The notes: generated from the letters alone by a model not told the origin. A stretch of DNA of 26,372 nt from JBHIDJ01 sp046760105 (GCA_046760105.1 JBHIDJ010000034.1:1-26372); one strand, 5' to 3'. Shown: positions 5,854 to 14,343, numbered from the stretch's first letter. A program made the numbers and translations.

Positions 5854-7550
5854 GCCAACAGAGAAACGGTATCGATGCATCGACGCTGGCGCAGCTGAAA
5901 CAGACGGTCACGAACTGGGAACGGACCGAACTTGCCTCATTTCTCGAGCGCCAACCAGAGAGCCAAGACAACTACCGTACGGCCTCGGGGCTAGCGCTCA
6001 AGCGCGTTTACACCGCGCTCGATAGTGCCGAGACACCGCCTGAAGACATTGGCTTGCCGGGGCGCTATCCCTTTAGCCGTGGCCCCTACCCCACCATGTA
6101 CCGCGGGCGGCTATGGACCATGCGGCAGATCGCCGGCTTCGGGACCGGTGCAGACACCAACCAACGTTTCAAGTATCTCATTGCGCAGGGGCAAACCGGA
6201 CTCTCGGTTGATTTCGACATGCCCACGTTGATGGGTTACGACTCCGATCACCCCATGAGCCTGGGCGAAGTCGGACGTGAAGGTGTCGCCATTGACGTTC
6301 TCGACGACATGGAGGCGCTCCTCGATGGGATCGACCTCACGAAAATCTCGGTGTCGATGACCATCAACCCAAGTGCTTGGATCCTGTTCGCCATGTACAT
6401 CGCACTTGCCCAGAGCCGCGGTGACGACCTGCACAAGCTTTCCGGCACGATACAAAACGATATTCTCAAGGAGTACATCGCGCAAAAAGAATGGGTCTTT
6501 CCGGTGCAGCCTTCCGTGCGCATCGTGCGCGATACGATTACATACGCCGCGAAGCATATGCGGCGTTATAACCCCGTTAATATCTCTGGCTATCACATCT
6601 CCGAAGCCGGTGCGACGGCGGTGCAAGAAGCGGCGTTCACCCTCGCCAACGCCATCGCCTATATCGACGAAGTGGTTGAGGCGGGTGTCGACGTCGACGA
6701 GTTCGCGCCACGACTCTCGTTCTTCTTCGTTAGTCAGGCAGACTTCTTCGAGGAGATCGCCAAGTTCCGGGCAGTGCGACGTGTCTATGCCAAGATCATG
6801 CGAGAGCGCTTCGGTGCGGCTAAACCCGAGTCCATGCGACTTCGGTTTCACGCACAGACAGCAGCGGCCACATTAACCAAGCCACAGCACAAAGTTAATC
6901 TTATCCGCACAGCTTATCAGGCGCTGTCCGCCATCCTTGGCGGTGCCCAGAGCCTGCACACAAATGGTCTCGACGAGGCGTTCACCATCCCGACCGAGGA
7001 AGCGATGAAGCTTTCGTTACGCACCCAGCAGGTAATCGCTGATGAGACCAATATCACATCGGTGATCGATCCCTTGGGTGGGTCGTACTACGTGGAAACT
7101 CTGACGACCCAGATGGAAAAGGAGATCCTGAGCATTCTCGACAAGGTTGACGCGATGGGCGGTACCCTGAAGGGAATCGAGGACGGATGGTTTCAAAAAG
7201 AGATCGCCGACTCCGCTTACGACTTTGCCCAACGCAAGGCAAATGGCGAACGGCCAGTCATTGGTGTCAACAAGTACGTCGAGCCGGACGAGAAGATCGA
7301 CATCGAAATTCACCCTCACGATCCGGCGACCGAGCAGCGCCAGGTTGAGAACCTAAAGTGGATCAAGCGGGAACGCGACAACGAGCGCGTTAGGAGATTG
7401 CTCGAGGAGCTCAAGGCCGTCGCCGGTAACGAGTCCGCCAACATCATGCCGGTCACGATCGAGCTCGTGAAGGCACGCGCCTCGATGGGCGACATCATCG
7501 AGACATTGAAAGGTATCTGGGGCACCTATCGCGAGACGCCCGTGATCTGA
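5850..7550 (+). CDS. hcmA: 2-Hydroxyisobutyryl-CoA mutase, large subunit
   Basis: The enzyme is a B12-dependent acyl-CoA mutase large subunit of 566 aa with a TIM barrel and no B12 domain of its own. It should convert 2-hydroxyisobutyryl-CoA and (S)-3-hydroxybutyryl-CoA into each other. Specificity follows known residues. Methylmalonyl-CoA mutase has Tyr89 and Arg207; isobutyryl-CoA mutase has Phe80 and Gln198; HcmA of Aquincola has Ile90, Asp117 and Gln208. This protein has Ile94 in MRQIAGFGTG, Asp121 in GLSVDFDMPT and Gln212 in KEYIAQKEW. All three are shifted by exactly four from HcmA. The ending KGIWGTYRETPVI also follows HcmA. The start overlaps the chaperone stop by four bases. No 3-hydroxybutyryl-CoA dehydrogenase is nearby, so later steps must be encoded elsewhere. 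Confidence 0.88.
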   Translation: MSQQRNGIDASTLAQLKQTVTNWERTELASFLERQPESQDNYRTASGLALKRVYTALDSAETPPEDIGLPGRYPFSRGPYPTMYRGRLWTMRQIAGFGTGADTNQRFKYLIAQGQTGLSVDFDMPTLMGYDSDHPMSLGEVGREGVAIDVLDDMEALLDGIDLTKISVSMTINPSAWILFAMYIALAQSRGDDLHKLSGTIQNDILKEYIAQKEWVFPVQPSVRIVRDTITYAAKHMRRYNPVNISGYHISEAGATAVQEAAFTLANAIAYIDEVVEAGVDVDEFAPRLSFFFVSQADFFEEIAKFRAVRRVYAKIMRERFGAAKPESMRLRFHAQTAAATLTKPQHKVNLIRTAYQALSAILGGAQSLHTNGLDEAFTIPTEEAMKLSLRTQQVIADETNITSVIDPLGGSYYVETLTTQMEKEILSILDKVDAMGGTLKGIEDGWFQKEIADSAYDFAQRKANGERPVIGVNKYVEPDEKIDIEIHPHDPATEQRQVENLKWIKRERDNERVRRLLEELKAVAGNESANIMPVTIELVKARASMGDIIETLKGIWGTYRETPVI

Positions 7551-7586
7551 GCCAGGTTTGCTCACCATAGCATCTGAGCTGCGCCT

Positions 7587-8708
7587 TCAGGCCCAGGGCT
7601 CGATCGCATACTGCTCGATCGCCTCGGGTTCGAAATTGAACCCCAACCCTGGTCCTTCCGCTAATACGAGCTTTCCGTCTTTCATCTGCAGCTGTGTATC
7701 GATCAGCCGGCGGAAATTCAACACTTGATCGTCCGGGAAGAACTCAACGAAGGTCGCGTTCGGTGTGCTGGCGACCAGGTGAACGTGCAGGTCGTGGAAC
7801 CAATGTGGGCATAACGTTATGCCGAAGCTTGCGGCGGTAGCGGCGATACGCCGGAACTCGGTGATGCCACCGCACACTGCCGCATCCGGTTGCAGGATAG
7901 CGGCTGCTCCTTTTTCTAAGAGCTCTTTGAACCGCCAACGACCGGCCTCGATTTCTCCAGTGGCTACGGGGATGATGGTCCGTTGAGCAAGACGTGCATG
8001 GTTGTCGACATCGTCGGGGCTGAAGGGCTCCTCGATCCAGTACGGGTCGTACTGCTCATACATGTTTATATACTGTAGCGCTGTAACGAGATCCGACCAG
8101 GCGTTGTTGGCATCAAGCATCAAGAGAACGTCGGCGCCTATCGCCGAGCGTGCCGCCGCGATCCGGACCTCTTCCTCCTTTAAGCCCAAACGTCCCACCT
8201 TTATTTTCACTGCTCGGAAACCCATCGCAACATGGGCGGCAAGCTCTTCGCCGAGCATCTTAGGCGTTTTTCCTTCCAGGTAATATCCGCCGCTCGCGTA
8301 AGCCGGCACGGCATCAGTTGTGTATGCACCAAGATACTTGTAAAGCGGTAAACCCGCCGCGCGCGCATTGCGGTCCCAGAGCGCCATATCGATGGCGCTT
8401 AGTGCCCGCATGACCGCGCCGGTACGACCGTGTAGCAGCGTCTCCTGATAGAGCTCTTGCCACAACCCCTCGACGCGATACGGATCCTGGCCCAATACTA
8501 CCGGCGCAAGTAGCTCGCGCACCGCAAGCGTCACAAGCGTACCCGCGGTACTGCCGCAGTAGCAAAAGCCGATCCCCATGTGATCATCATCGCTTACCAC
8601 CTCGACTAACGTGTAGTCCCGTGCCAGCACTTTGCGAGTCGCGAACGCGGTCGCATGATCGAGCGGTACGCGAAGCGTGCAGGCGCGTAGCGACGTTATT
8701 TTGTTCAT
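7587..8708 (-). CDS. Mandelate racemase/muconate lactonizing enzyme family protein (enolase superfamily)
   Basis: This 373-aa protein has the full enolase-superfamily catalytic set, with mandelate-racemase-like spacing. It shows the KxK acid/base pair in AVKIKVG (Lys168, Lys170), metal ligands Asp199 (LMLDANNAW), Glu225 (WIEEPF) and Glu252 (ATGEIEAG), and the Asp275-His302 dyad (LQPDAAVCGG and CPHWFHD). The 27-residue Asp-His gap equals that of mandelate racemase (270 and 297). It abstracts the alpha-proton of a carboxylate, so it may be an acid-sugar dehydratase or a racemase. The N-terminal specificity loop (RVPLDHATAFATR) does not identify a known substrate for me. The ATG at 8708 follows AAGGGGA on the minus strand (8714-8720). 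It converges on hcmA with only 36 bases between the stops. Confidence 0.85.
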   Translation of the reverse strand: MNKITSLRACTLRVPLDHATAFATRKVLARDYTLVEVVSDDDHMGIGFCYCGSTAGTLVTLAVRELLAPVVLGQDPYRVEGLWQELYQETLLHGRTGAVMRALSAIDMALWDRNARAAGLPLYKYLGAYTTDAVPAYASGGYYLEGKTPKMLGEELAAHVAMGFRAVKIKVGRLGLKEEEVRIAAARSAIGADVLLMLDANNAWSDLVTALQYINMYEQYDPYWIEEPFSPDDVDNHARLAQRTIIPVATGEIEAGRWRFKELLEKGAAAILQPDAAVCGGITEFRRIAATAASFGITLCPHWFHDLHVHLVASTPNATFVEFFPDDQVLNFRRLIDTQLQMKDGKLVLAEGPGLGFNFEPEAIEQYAIEPWA

Positions 8709-8811
8709 CTGCGTCCCCTTCGTTTCGATGGTCGGTTGTAGTTCCTTATTATTTGACGAATTGGTTATGATACTAGCCCTGAGAACACCAGGAATGTGAT
8801 GAAACTAACGC

Positions 8812-9210
8812 ATGATAGAGAAAATTCGCAAGTCCGATTCGGAGTGGCGCGAACAGCTCACGCCAGAGCAGTACCGGGTGACGCGCGAGAGAGGAACCGA
8901 GAAGCGCTTTTCGGGGGAGTACAATGACTGCAAGACCCCCGGCGTCTACCACTGCATCTGTTGTGGCGCAGAGCTGTTCAGCGCCGAGACTAAGTTTGAC
9001 TCAGAGACGGGGTGGCCGAGCTTCTGGGAGCCGATCTCAGAGGATGCGATTGCAACCCAGGCCGATAACAGATTCGGCACGGATCTGACCGAGGTGTTGT
9101 GCCCGCGATGTGACGCCCACCTGGGGCACGTGTTCGGCGACGGCCCGGAGCCGACCGGTCAACGATACTGCATCAATTCAGTCGCACTGAAGCTCGCCGA
9201 CAAGAAATAA
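8812..9210 (+). CDS. msrB: Peptide-methionine (R)-S-oxide reductase
   Basis: MsrB reduces the R form of methionine sulfoxide in proteins. Four zinc-binding cysteines are present in two CxxC pairs, Cys48/Cys51 (CICC) and Cys97/Cys100 (CPRC). GWPSFW (67-72) forms the methyl pocket, HLGHVFGDGP follows, and RYCINSVAL contains the catalytic Cys120. The usual recycling cysteine just before GWPSF is absent: the sequence there is KFDSETGWPS. The enzyme must therefore use another thiol, perhaps Cys40 or Cys50, or direct thioredoxin reduction. The 132-aa length is normal. The gene is divergent from the enolase-superfamily gene, with about 100 bases between them, and has no obvious functional link to its neighbours. 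Confidence 0.93.
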   Translation: MIEKIRKSDSEWREQLTPEQYRVTRERGTEKRFSGEYNDCKTPGVYHCICCGAELFSAETKFDSETGWPSFWEPISEDAIATQADNRFGTDLTEVLCPRCDAHLGHVFGDGPEPTGQRYCINSVALKLADKK

Positions 9211-9337
9211 GCTAATTGCCGGATAAAACAAGGAAATCCGGGTCCGACAACGTGGACTGACCGTTCGTAGCCCTCGTCTTTCCCACTGGTGCCCCGGGGT
9301 CGCATGCTGAGGCCATTTGCCGCAGGCAGACACGTTA

Positions 9338-9366
9338 TTGCCAAGTCCACGCGGACCCATTAGCAT
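9338..9366 (+). promoter_or_regulatory. Candidate sigma-70 promoter of the liv operon
   Basis: TTGCCA (9338-9343) and TAGCAT (9361-9366) are separated by 17 bases, ideal spacing for sigma-70. The spacer contains the palindrome GTCC-ACGC-GGAC (9345-9356), a possible operator. The start would lie near 9373, giving a leader of about 87 bases before livK. Confidence 0.4.
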
Positions 9367-9383
9367 TCACTAGCGTCACAGTA

Positions 9384-9413
9384 TCGCCGCTCGACGAAAC
9401 TAACAAGCGGCGA
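9384..9413 (+). promoter_or_regulatory. Leader hairpin upstream of livK
   Basis: TCGCCGCT (9384-9391) pairs perfectly with AGCGGCGA (9406-9413) across a 14-base loop. A T-rich stretch (catttctgctttt) follows. It could be a leader structure of the livK message or a weak terminator for msrB. Nothing else is recognisable in the 249 bases between msrB and livK. Confidence 0.35.
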
Positions 9414-9459
9414 GATCATTTCTGCTTTTGCACCTAAGGATCAACGGAGGAGACTAACC

Positions 9460-10629
9460 ATGAAAGTAATTCGCATCGGACTCGCGGCTGTCTTCGCAGC
9501 CGCTATGGCGCTGGGGTTGCCTTTGGATTCCGCAGACGCCAAAGAGCAAATTAAAGTCGGCTTCATCGGACCCCTCAGCGGAGGCACGTCCTCCAATGGA
9601 ATCGGCGGGCGTAACTCGGCAGACTTGGCCGTACGACTGCGCAACGCCGACCCCAAGGCCAAGTACGAGTACGAACTAGTCGTTCTGGACGATGAATGCA
9701 AGCCGGACAAGGGTGTTCAGGTAGCGACCAAGCTGAGCGCAGACAAGGGGGTGATTGCCGCCGCCACCCACTATTGCTCGGCGGTTGCGATTGCCACCGT
9801 CGATGTGTACCACAAGTTTGGCCTGCCGATCATCGTGTGGGGCGCAGTGCTGCCCGATATTACCTATGGGAACAACTACGAGGAGGTACACCGCGTTAAT
9901 GGAACGATGATCAATCAGAACGAAACGGCGGCCAAGTTCATGACAGGCCTCGGGTACAAGACCTGGGCTGTCATCCATGACACCACCGACTACGGCAAAG
10001 GTCACAACAAATACTTCAGCCAGTATCTGAATAAGAGCGGCGGCAAGATCGTAGGCACCTTCGGCGTCACTGCTGACCAACAAGACTTCACGGCCGAGCT
10101 CACCAAAATCAAGTCGCTTAACCCGGATGTTCTCTATTTTGGCGGCCTGACCCCGATTGGTGTGCGCATCCGCGCTCAGATGGACAAACTGGGGCTCAAA
10201 TCGCAGTTCGAGGGCACGTCTGGCATTGTCTCCGAAGCTTTCATCGAGGGCACCGGCCCGCTCGCGGAAGGTGTCGTGGCGTTTCGTGAAGGCGCGTATC
10301 CCGAGAAGCTGCCGGGCGGCAAGTACTTCCTCGAACAGTACGGCAAACAAAACTATGCCGAGGGGCCAGAGGCCTATGGCGCTTTTGCATTCGCCGCCAT
10401 GACCTTGATCCTTGACACCATCGAGGAGCACGGACCCAACCGGAAGAAGGTCCGTAAAGCGCTTAATCAGGTGACAGGTCGGGATTCAATCATCGGCGAG
10501 ATCAGTTTCGACGATCATGGCCAAAACTCGATCGCGCTGATCAGCAAATACGTGGTCCAGGACGGTAAGTGGACACTTTGGGAGGAGAGCGACTACGCCG
10601 CCGGCAAGCGTAAGCTGAAGCGTAGATAA
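9460..10629 (+). CDS. livK: Branched-chain-amino-acid-type ABC transporter, periplasmic binding protein
   Basis: This 389-aa protein is a type I periplasmic binding protein of the LivK/amide-binding group. The first 27 residues form a Sec signal peptide: basic start, hydrophobic core, cleavage after SADA. Then come IKVGFIGPLSGG, the first strand and ligand loop of the family, AATHYCSA, KTWAVIHDTTDYGKG with the hinge-domain Tyr, and GPEAYGAFAFAAM, all typical. The ATG at 9460 has a strong ribosome-binding site (GGAGGAG). It is the first gene of a long co-directional block and is separated from livH by a stable hairpin, which fits the higher expression usually needed for the binding protein. 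The family binds branched amino acids, amides, urea or short aromatic acids. The ligand cannot be told from sequence. Confidence 0.92.
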   Translation: MKVIRIGLAAVFAAAMALGLPLDSADAKEQIKVGFIGPLSGGTSSNGIGGRNSADLAVRLRNADPKAKYEYELVVLDDECKPDKGVQVATKLSADKGVIAAATHYCSAVAIATVDVYHKFGLPIIVWGAVLPDITYGNNYEEVHRVNGTMINQNETAAKFMTGLGYKTWAVIHDTTDYGKGHNKYFSQYLNKSGGKIVGTFGVTADQQDFTAELTKIKSLNPDVLYFGGLTPIGVRIRAQMDKLGLKSQFEGTSGIVSEAFIEGTGPLAEGVVAFREGAYPEKLPGGKYFLEQYGKQNYAEGPEAYGAFAFAAMTLILDTIEEHGPNRKKVRKALNQVTGRDSIIGEISFDDHGQNSIALISKYVVQDGKWTLWEESDYAAGKRKLKRR

Positions 10630-10648
10630 TACCGACCGGAGCGAGTCA

Positions 10649-10682
10649 GACAGGCGACCGGATTAACATCCGGTCGCCTGTC
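10649..10682 (+). terminator. Perfect 14-bp hairpin between livK and livH
   Basis: GACAGGCGACCGGA (10649-10662) pairs without mismatch to TCCGGTCGCCTGTC (10669-10682) across the loop ttaaca. No U-tract follows, so it is more likely a message-stabilising or processing element, or partial attenuator, that favours livK over livH than a strict intrinsic terminator. Confidence 0.6.
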
Positions 10683-10726
10683 CGTCATACCTTTCCCGAA
10701 CGACAGCTGGATCAAGAGGAGTTCTT

Positions 10727-11647
10727 ATGGATGCTGGTCTATTGGGCCAGTATGTCATGAACGGCCTGATGCTAGGCATGATGTACGCCCTAGTGGCCGT
10801 CGGCTTCACGCTGTTCTTCGGCGTGCTAGACGTGATCAACTTCTCGCACGGCGATGTCCTGGCAGTCGGCGCGTTCACCGGTCTCGCCACGTATCTGGGG
10901 CTAAATGAGCTAGGCATTGCCTGGGCGCCAGCACTCGTAGCAAGTGTGCTGTTGGCGGCGATCATCTGCATGGCATCGCTGGGTGCAATAATAGCCAGAT
11001 ACCTAGTACTGCCACTCAAGTCCGCACCAGCCCTGAACACCCTGTTGCTCACGCTGATGGTGGGCATCGTGCTGCACGAGGCGATCCGCCTGTTTTACCC
11101 GCGAGGGGCCAACCCCCAACGGTTCCCGCCGCTTCTGCCCACAGAGGCGTATACGTTCGGGAATTTCACGTTGCGAGTTGACAACACACTGATGTTGTTG
11201 GCCGGGCTCATCGTCATCATCGGAGTTTATCTGGTAATCAATAAAACCAAGCTCGGTCTCGCCATTCGCGCCGTCGCCCAGGACGAGGAAACGGCCAAGA
11301 TCATGGGTATCAACTTTACGCGTATCGTCCTGATCACATTCGCCCTCGGCTCGGGCCTCGCCGCCTTCGCCGGCATCATGCACGGGCTCTATTACAACGA
11401 GATCAATTTCAGCATGGGCCTGCTGCTCGGCGTCATCGGCTTTAGCTCGGCGATCGTCGGTGGTCTCGGCAACATCTACGGCGCCATCATCGGTGGCTTC
11501 CTGTTCGCCACCTTACAGACGATCGGCGCCCTTGCGCTCCCCTTTGCCAGCGCCTACAAGGATGTGTTTGCGTTCGGCGTGGTGATCTTAATCATGGCGT
11601 GGCGACCGACCGGCCTGATCAGCGAAAGGGTTAGCGAGCGAGTCTAG
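10727..11647 (+). CDS. livH: Branched-chain-type ABC transporter permease LivH
   Basis: This 306-aa inner-membrane permease has the LivH pattern. It starts with MNGLMLGMMYALVAVGFTLFFGVLDVINFSHGD across two helices; the NFSHGD loop is diagnostic. Several further helices follow, then the coupling-helix region around KTKLGLAIRAVAQDEETAKIMGIN, where the ATPases dock, and FSSAIVGGLGNIYGAIIGG near the C-terminus. AGAGGAG at 10715-10721 is the ribosome-binding site. It forms the channel together with the product of 11652-12818, which begins four bases after the livH stop. Confidence 0.93.
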   Translation: MDAGLLGQYVMNGLMLGMMYALVAVGFTLFFGVLDVINFSHGDVLAVGAFTGLATYLGLNELGIAWAPALVASVLLAAIICMASLGAIIARYLVLPLKSAPALNTLLLTLMVGIVLHEAIRLFYPRGANPQRFPPLLPTEAYTFGNFTLRVDNTLMLLAGLIVIIGVYLVINKTKLGLAIRAVAQDEETAKIMGINFTRIVLITFALGSGLAAFAGIMHGLYYNEINFSMGLLLGVIGFSSAIVGGLGNIYGAIIGGFLFATLQTIGALALPFASAYKDVFAFGVVILIMAWRPTGLISERVSERV

Positions 11648-11651
11648 GCGG

Positions 11652-12818
11652 ATGCCGGGCGTGTTCTCACGGCTCACCCCTCTGCTGCCCGGCATCGTGA
11701 GCGCCGCGGCGGTGACGATCTACCTGATACTGCTGCTCAAGGTGGAATCACAGGCTGGCATCGCCGCCCTGCTCGTTGCGGGGGCGATTGTAGTTTTCGT
11801 TGCCGCCAGATTTGGCGTCATGACTCGCATCGGGCATAGCTTTGTCGATCGTGAAAACAGCTTCAACCTGCTCATTGTTATAGCAGTTCTGGTGCTGTCC
11901 GGTTTCTTTTACGACGACCATTTCGCCTTGTTACTCATCGCGACCGTCATCATCTGGGTCATCGCTGCGTTGGGGTTGAACATTCAGTTCGGCTATGTCG
12001 GCATGCTCAATTTCGCTGGCGCGGCGTTCTTCGGCATCGGCTGCTATACGGCTGCTGTGCTCACCAAGAACACACCGGTGCCACATCTCTTGATACTCAT
12101 CGCCGGCGGCGTCATGGCGGCCATCATCGGCTCGCTGCTGATCCTGCCGGTTCTGCGCACGCGCGGTCACTATTCCGCTGTCATAACGATTGCCTTCGTC
12201 CTGCTGTTCAAGATCTTCCTCGAAGTAAATGACGTGCTGGGTGGACCGCAGGGCCTTCGCGTCGATGGCATGAACGTGCTCGGTTGGGAGTTCAACAACA
12301 ATATCGAAATCGGCGATGATTTCGAAGCGTCGTTTTATTTGAATTACATTGCCGTCGGCCTCGTGCTCCTGGCGCTGACCTTCAGCTTCGTCAGACGGCT
12401 GGAGCGTTCATGGGTCGGTCTCAATCTCGACGCTATTCGCCTTGACGAGACAGCCGCGAAATGTTTCGGTCTTAATCTGATCCGCTGGAAGATCACCGCG
12501 TTCACGCTAGGCAATTTTCTCACTGGCATGGCCGGTGCGCTCTATGCCATGATGATCGGATTCATCGCCCCCACCAACTTCACCTTCGGTGACTCGTTGA
12601 TCCTGGTTTCTATTATCCTCCTAGGCGGGATGGGAAGTCCGTGGGGACTGGTGGTGGCAACCACAATCCTCATCATCGTGCCGGAAAAGCTACAGGCCAT
12701 CCAGGAGTACCGCTTCTTGCTGTTCGGCGCGCTAGTCATCCTGATGCTCCTGTTCCGCCCCGAGGGGCTATTACCGCGGCCGCTCAGGACATACTTTCCC
12801 GGATGGCAACCGAAGTGA
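11652..12818 (+). CDS. livM: Branched-chain-type ABC transporter permease LivM
   Basis: This 388-aa permease is the LivM partner. It has an N-terminal extension of about two helices (up to residue 55) before the conserved core. The core holds the motif LNIQFGYVGMLNFAGAAFFGIGCY (here split by helix boundaries), the coupling region ERSWVGLNLDAIRLDETAAKCFGL, FLTGMAGALYAMMIGF, and LLGGMGSPWGLVVATTI near the end. The ATG at 11652 follows AGGCGG. Its last 16 bases overlap the start of livG, which implies translational coupling. Like LivH, it carries the substrate through the inner membrane. Confidence 0.93.
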   Translation: MPGVFSRLTPLLPGIVSAAAVTIYLILLLKVESQAGIAALLVAGAIVVFVAARFGVMTRIGHSFVDRENSFNLLIVIAVLVLSGFFYDDHFALLLIATVIIWVIAALGLNIQFGYVGMLNFAGAAFFGIGCYTAAVLTKNTPVPHLLILIAGGVMAAIIGSLLILPVLRTRGHYSAVITIAFVLLFKIFLEVNDVLGGPQGLRVDGMNVLGWEFNNNIEIGDDFEASFYLNYIAVGLVLLALTFSFVRRLERSWVGLNLDAIRLDETAAKCFGLNLIRWKITAFTLGNFLTGMAGALYAMMIGFIAPTNFTFGDSLILVSIILLGGMGSPWGLVVATTILIIVPEKLQAIQEYRFLLFGALVILMLLFRPEGLLPRPLRTYFPGWQPK

Positions 12819-13600
12819 ACGGCGCGGCGCCGAGTCTGCTCGTCTCCCGCGACCTAACGAAACGGTTTGGCGGTTTGGTCGCCGTGGACACGTTGAATCT
12901 CGAGGCCCGACGTAATGAGATCCTCGGCCTGATCGGCCCTAATGGGTCTGGCAAAACGACCTTTTTCAATGTGATGACCGGCATCTACCCCACAGACGAA
13001 GGCCAGATCACGTTTGACGGCAACGACATCACCAATCTGTCGGCGCAAGCGGTCTACCGGGCTGGGATCGCCCGCACGTTTCAACGCTCGCGCCTGTCTC
13101 TACCCCTGTCAATCTTCGACAACATCATGATCGGCAACCATATGCGACTCGACCAGGGCGTATGGTTTAACCTCATCCGGCGCAAAGCCTTCAAACAACA
13201 GCTTGAAGAGAATTTGGAGCAGGCGCGAGAATTGGTGAGGGTGTTCGACCCGCCATTGGCCGACCGCATGTTAGAGCCGGTAGGTGGGTTTCCGATGATC
13301 GACCGCCGGCGGATCGAGATCTGCCGTGCGCTCATCAGTCGGCCAAAGCTGCTGCTGCTTGACGAGCCATCGGCCGGCATGACCCGTGAAGAGACGACGG
13401 AACTGATGGACGACATTCTCGAGGTCAAGGACCGCTTCGAGGATCTGACCATCATCATTATCGAGCATGAAATGGGCGTGATCGAGCGCATCACCAACAG
13501 CTGTGTCGTTCTGAACTTCGGCCGCAAGATCTGCGAGGGGGTCTATCAAGAAGTAGCGGCCGATAGGTTGGTGCAAGAGGCTTACTTAGGAATGAAATGA
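12803..13600 (+). CDS. livG: Branched-chain-type ABC transporter ATPase LivG, with degenerate signature motif
   Basis: The frame is open from 12641, but the family N-terminus begins at the ATG at 12803 (265 aa), overlapping the livM end. Walker A is GPNGSGKTT (45-53), Walker B LLLLDEPSAG (183-192), and the switch His is His222 in IIIIEHEM. The Q-loop region (RTFQRSRL) is normal. The ABC signature is not. LivG proteins normally have LSYGQQRRLEI before RAL, whereas this one reads VGGFPMIDRRRIEI (160-173), losing the Ser/Gly/Gln core. The paired LivF keeps a canonical signature, so one of the two composite ATP sites should be intact and the other weakened. The reading frame is otherwise undamaged, so this looks like a subfamily trait, not decay. 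Confidence 0.9.
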   Translation: MATEVNGAAPSLLVSRDLTKRFGGLVAVDTLNLEARRNEILGLIGPNGSGKTTFFNVMTGIYPTDEGQITFDGNDITNLSAQAVYRAGIARTFQRSRLSLPLSIFDNIMIGNHMRLDQGVWFNLIRRKAFKQQLEENLEQARELVRVFDPPLADRMLEPVGGFPMIDRRRIEICRALISRPKLLLLDEPSAGMTREETTELMDDILEVKDRFEDLTIIIIEHEMGVIERITNSCVVLNFGRKICEGVYQEVAADRLVQEAYLGMK

Positions 13601-14319
13601 ACGCGGAAGATCAAAACGGGCTGATCGTCGAAAGCGTTTACACCGCTTACGACAAGGCCGATGTCCTTGAAGATGTTTCACTGAAAGCGAATAGCGGCAA
13701 GATCACGTGTCTTCTGGGTTCCAACGGCTCCGGCAAATCGACGTTGATCCGTTCCATCTTGGGGCTCACACAACCGAACCGGGGCCACATCGTCTTCGAC
13801 GGGACTGAGCTCACTGGCCTGCCCACACACAAGGTGATCGCTGCCGGGGTCGCCTGTATCCCCGAGGGCCGTAAGGTCTTCCCCAAGCTGACGGTGGAGG
13901 AGAACCTTCGATTGGGCGGCTATCAGGAAAGCTCGGAGGAGGTCCTTGGCCAACGCCTTGAGCAGGTCTACGAGACCTTTCCGGTGCTCAAGGAACGCAA
14001 GGAACAGACTGCGGGCACCATGTCCGGCGGTGAGCAAGCCATGATCTCGATCGGCCGGGGCTTGATGAGCGCGCCCAAGCTGCTGCTACTCGACGAACCG
14101 TCTCTGGGGTTGTCACCGATCCTGGTGCAGGAGAACTTCAACATCGTCCGGCGCATCAATGAGCAAGGCATCACTGTCTTTCTCGTCGAACAGAATGTGC
14201 ATCAAACGCTGGCGATCGCCGATTACGGCTATGTCCTGTCGAAGGGTAGGGTTGTCGCCGCGGGCACGTCCGAGGAACTGAGCCGGACAGAGGAAGTTCA
14301 TCAGGCCTATTTTGGTTGA
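13597..14319 (+). CDS. livF: Branched-chain-type ABC transporter ATPase LivF
   Basis: This is a complete 240-aa LivF ATPase with Walker A GSNGSGKST (41-49), IPEGRKVFPKLTVEENL after the Q-loop, canonical signature MSGGEQ (142-147), Walker B LLLLDEPSLGL (163-173) and switch His203 in FLVEQNVH (196-203). The start overlaps the livG stop by four bases (ATGA), the usual coupling for this pair. It dimerises with LivG. Because LivG lacks a proper signature, the site built from LivG Walker A and LivF signature should be the catalytically competent one. Confidence 0.93.
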   Translation: MNAEDQNGLIVESVYTAYDKADVLEDVSLKANSGKITCLLGSNGSGKSTLIRSILGLTQPNRGHIVFDGTELTGLPTHKVIAAGVACIPEGRKVFPKLTVEENLRLGGYQESSEEVLGQRLEQVYETFPVLKERKEQTAGTMSGGEQAMISIGRGLMSAPKLLLLDEPSLGLSPILVQENFNIVRRINEQGITVFLVEQNVHQTLAIADYGYVLSKGRVVAAGTSEELSRTEEVHQAYFG

Positions 14320-14343
14320 GGGAAACTGCTAAGGAGACTGTGC

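Noticed and set aside
6111..6851. Long minus-strand frame inside hcmA
   Set aside because: It is antisense to a strongly conserved gene, composed of low-complexity Asp/Val/Arg stretches, with no ribosome-binding site. It is a shadow of GC-rich codons.
5850..7550. Plain methylmalonyl-CoA mutase, propionate pathway
   Set aside because: The carboxylate-binding Tyr and Arg of methylmalonyl-CoA mutase are replaced by Ile94 and Gln212, and Asp121 matches HcmA. No epimerase or propionyl-CoA carboxylase gene is nearby.
12641..12802. N-terminal extension of LivG
   Set aside because: It lies out of frame within the end of livM and has no similarity to ABC proteins; the ATG at 12803 fits.
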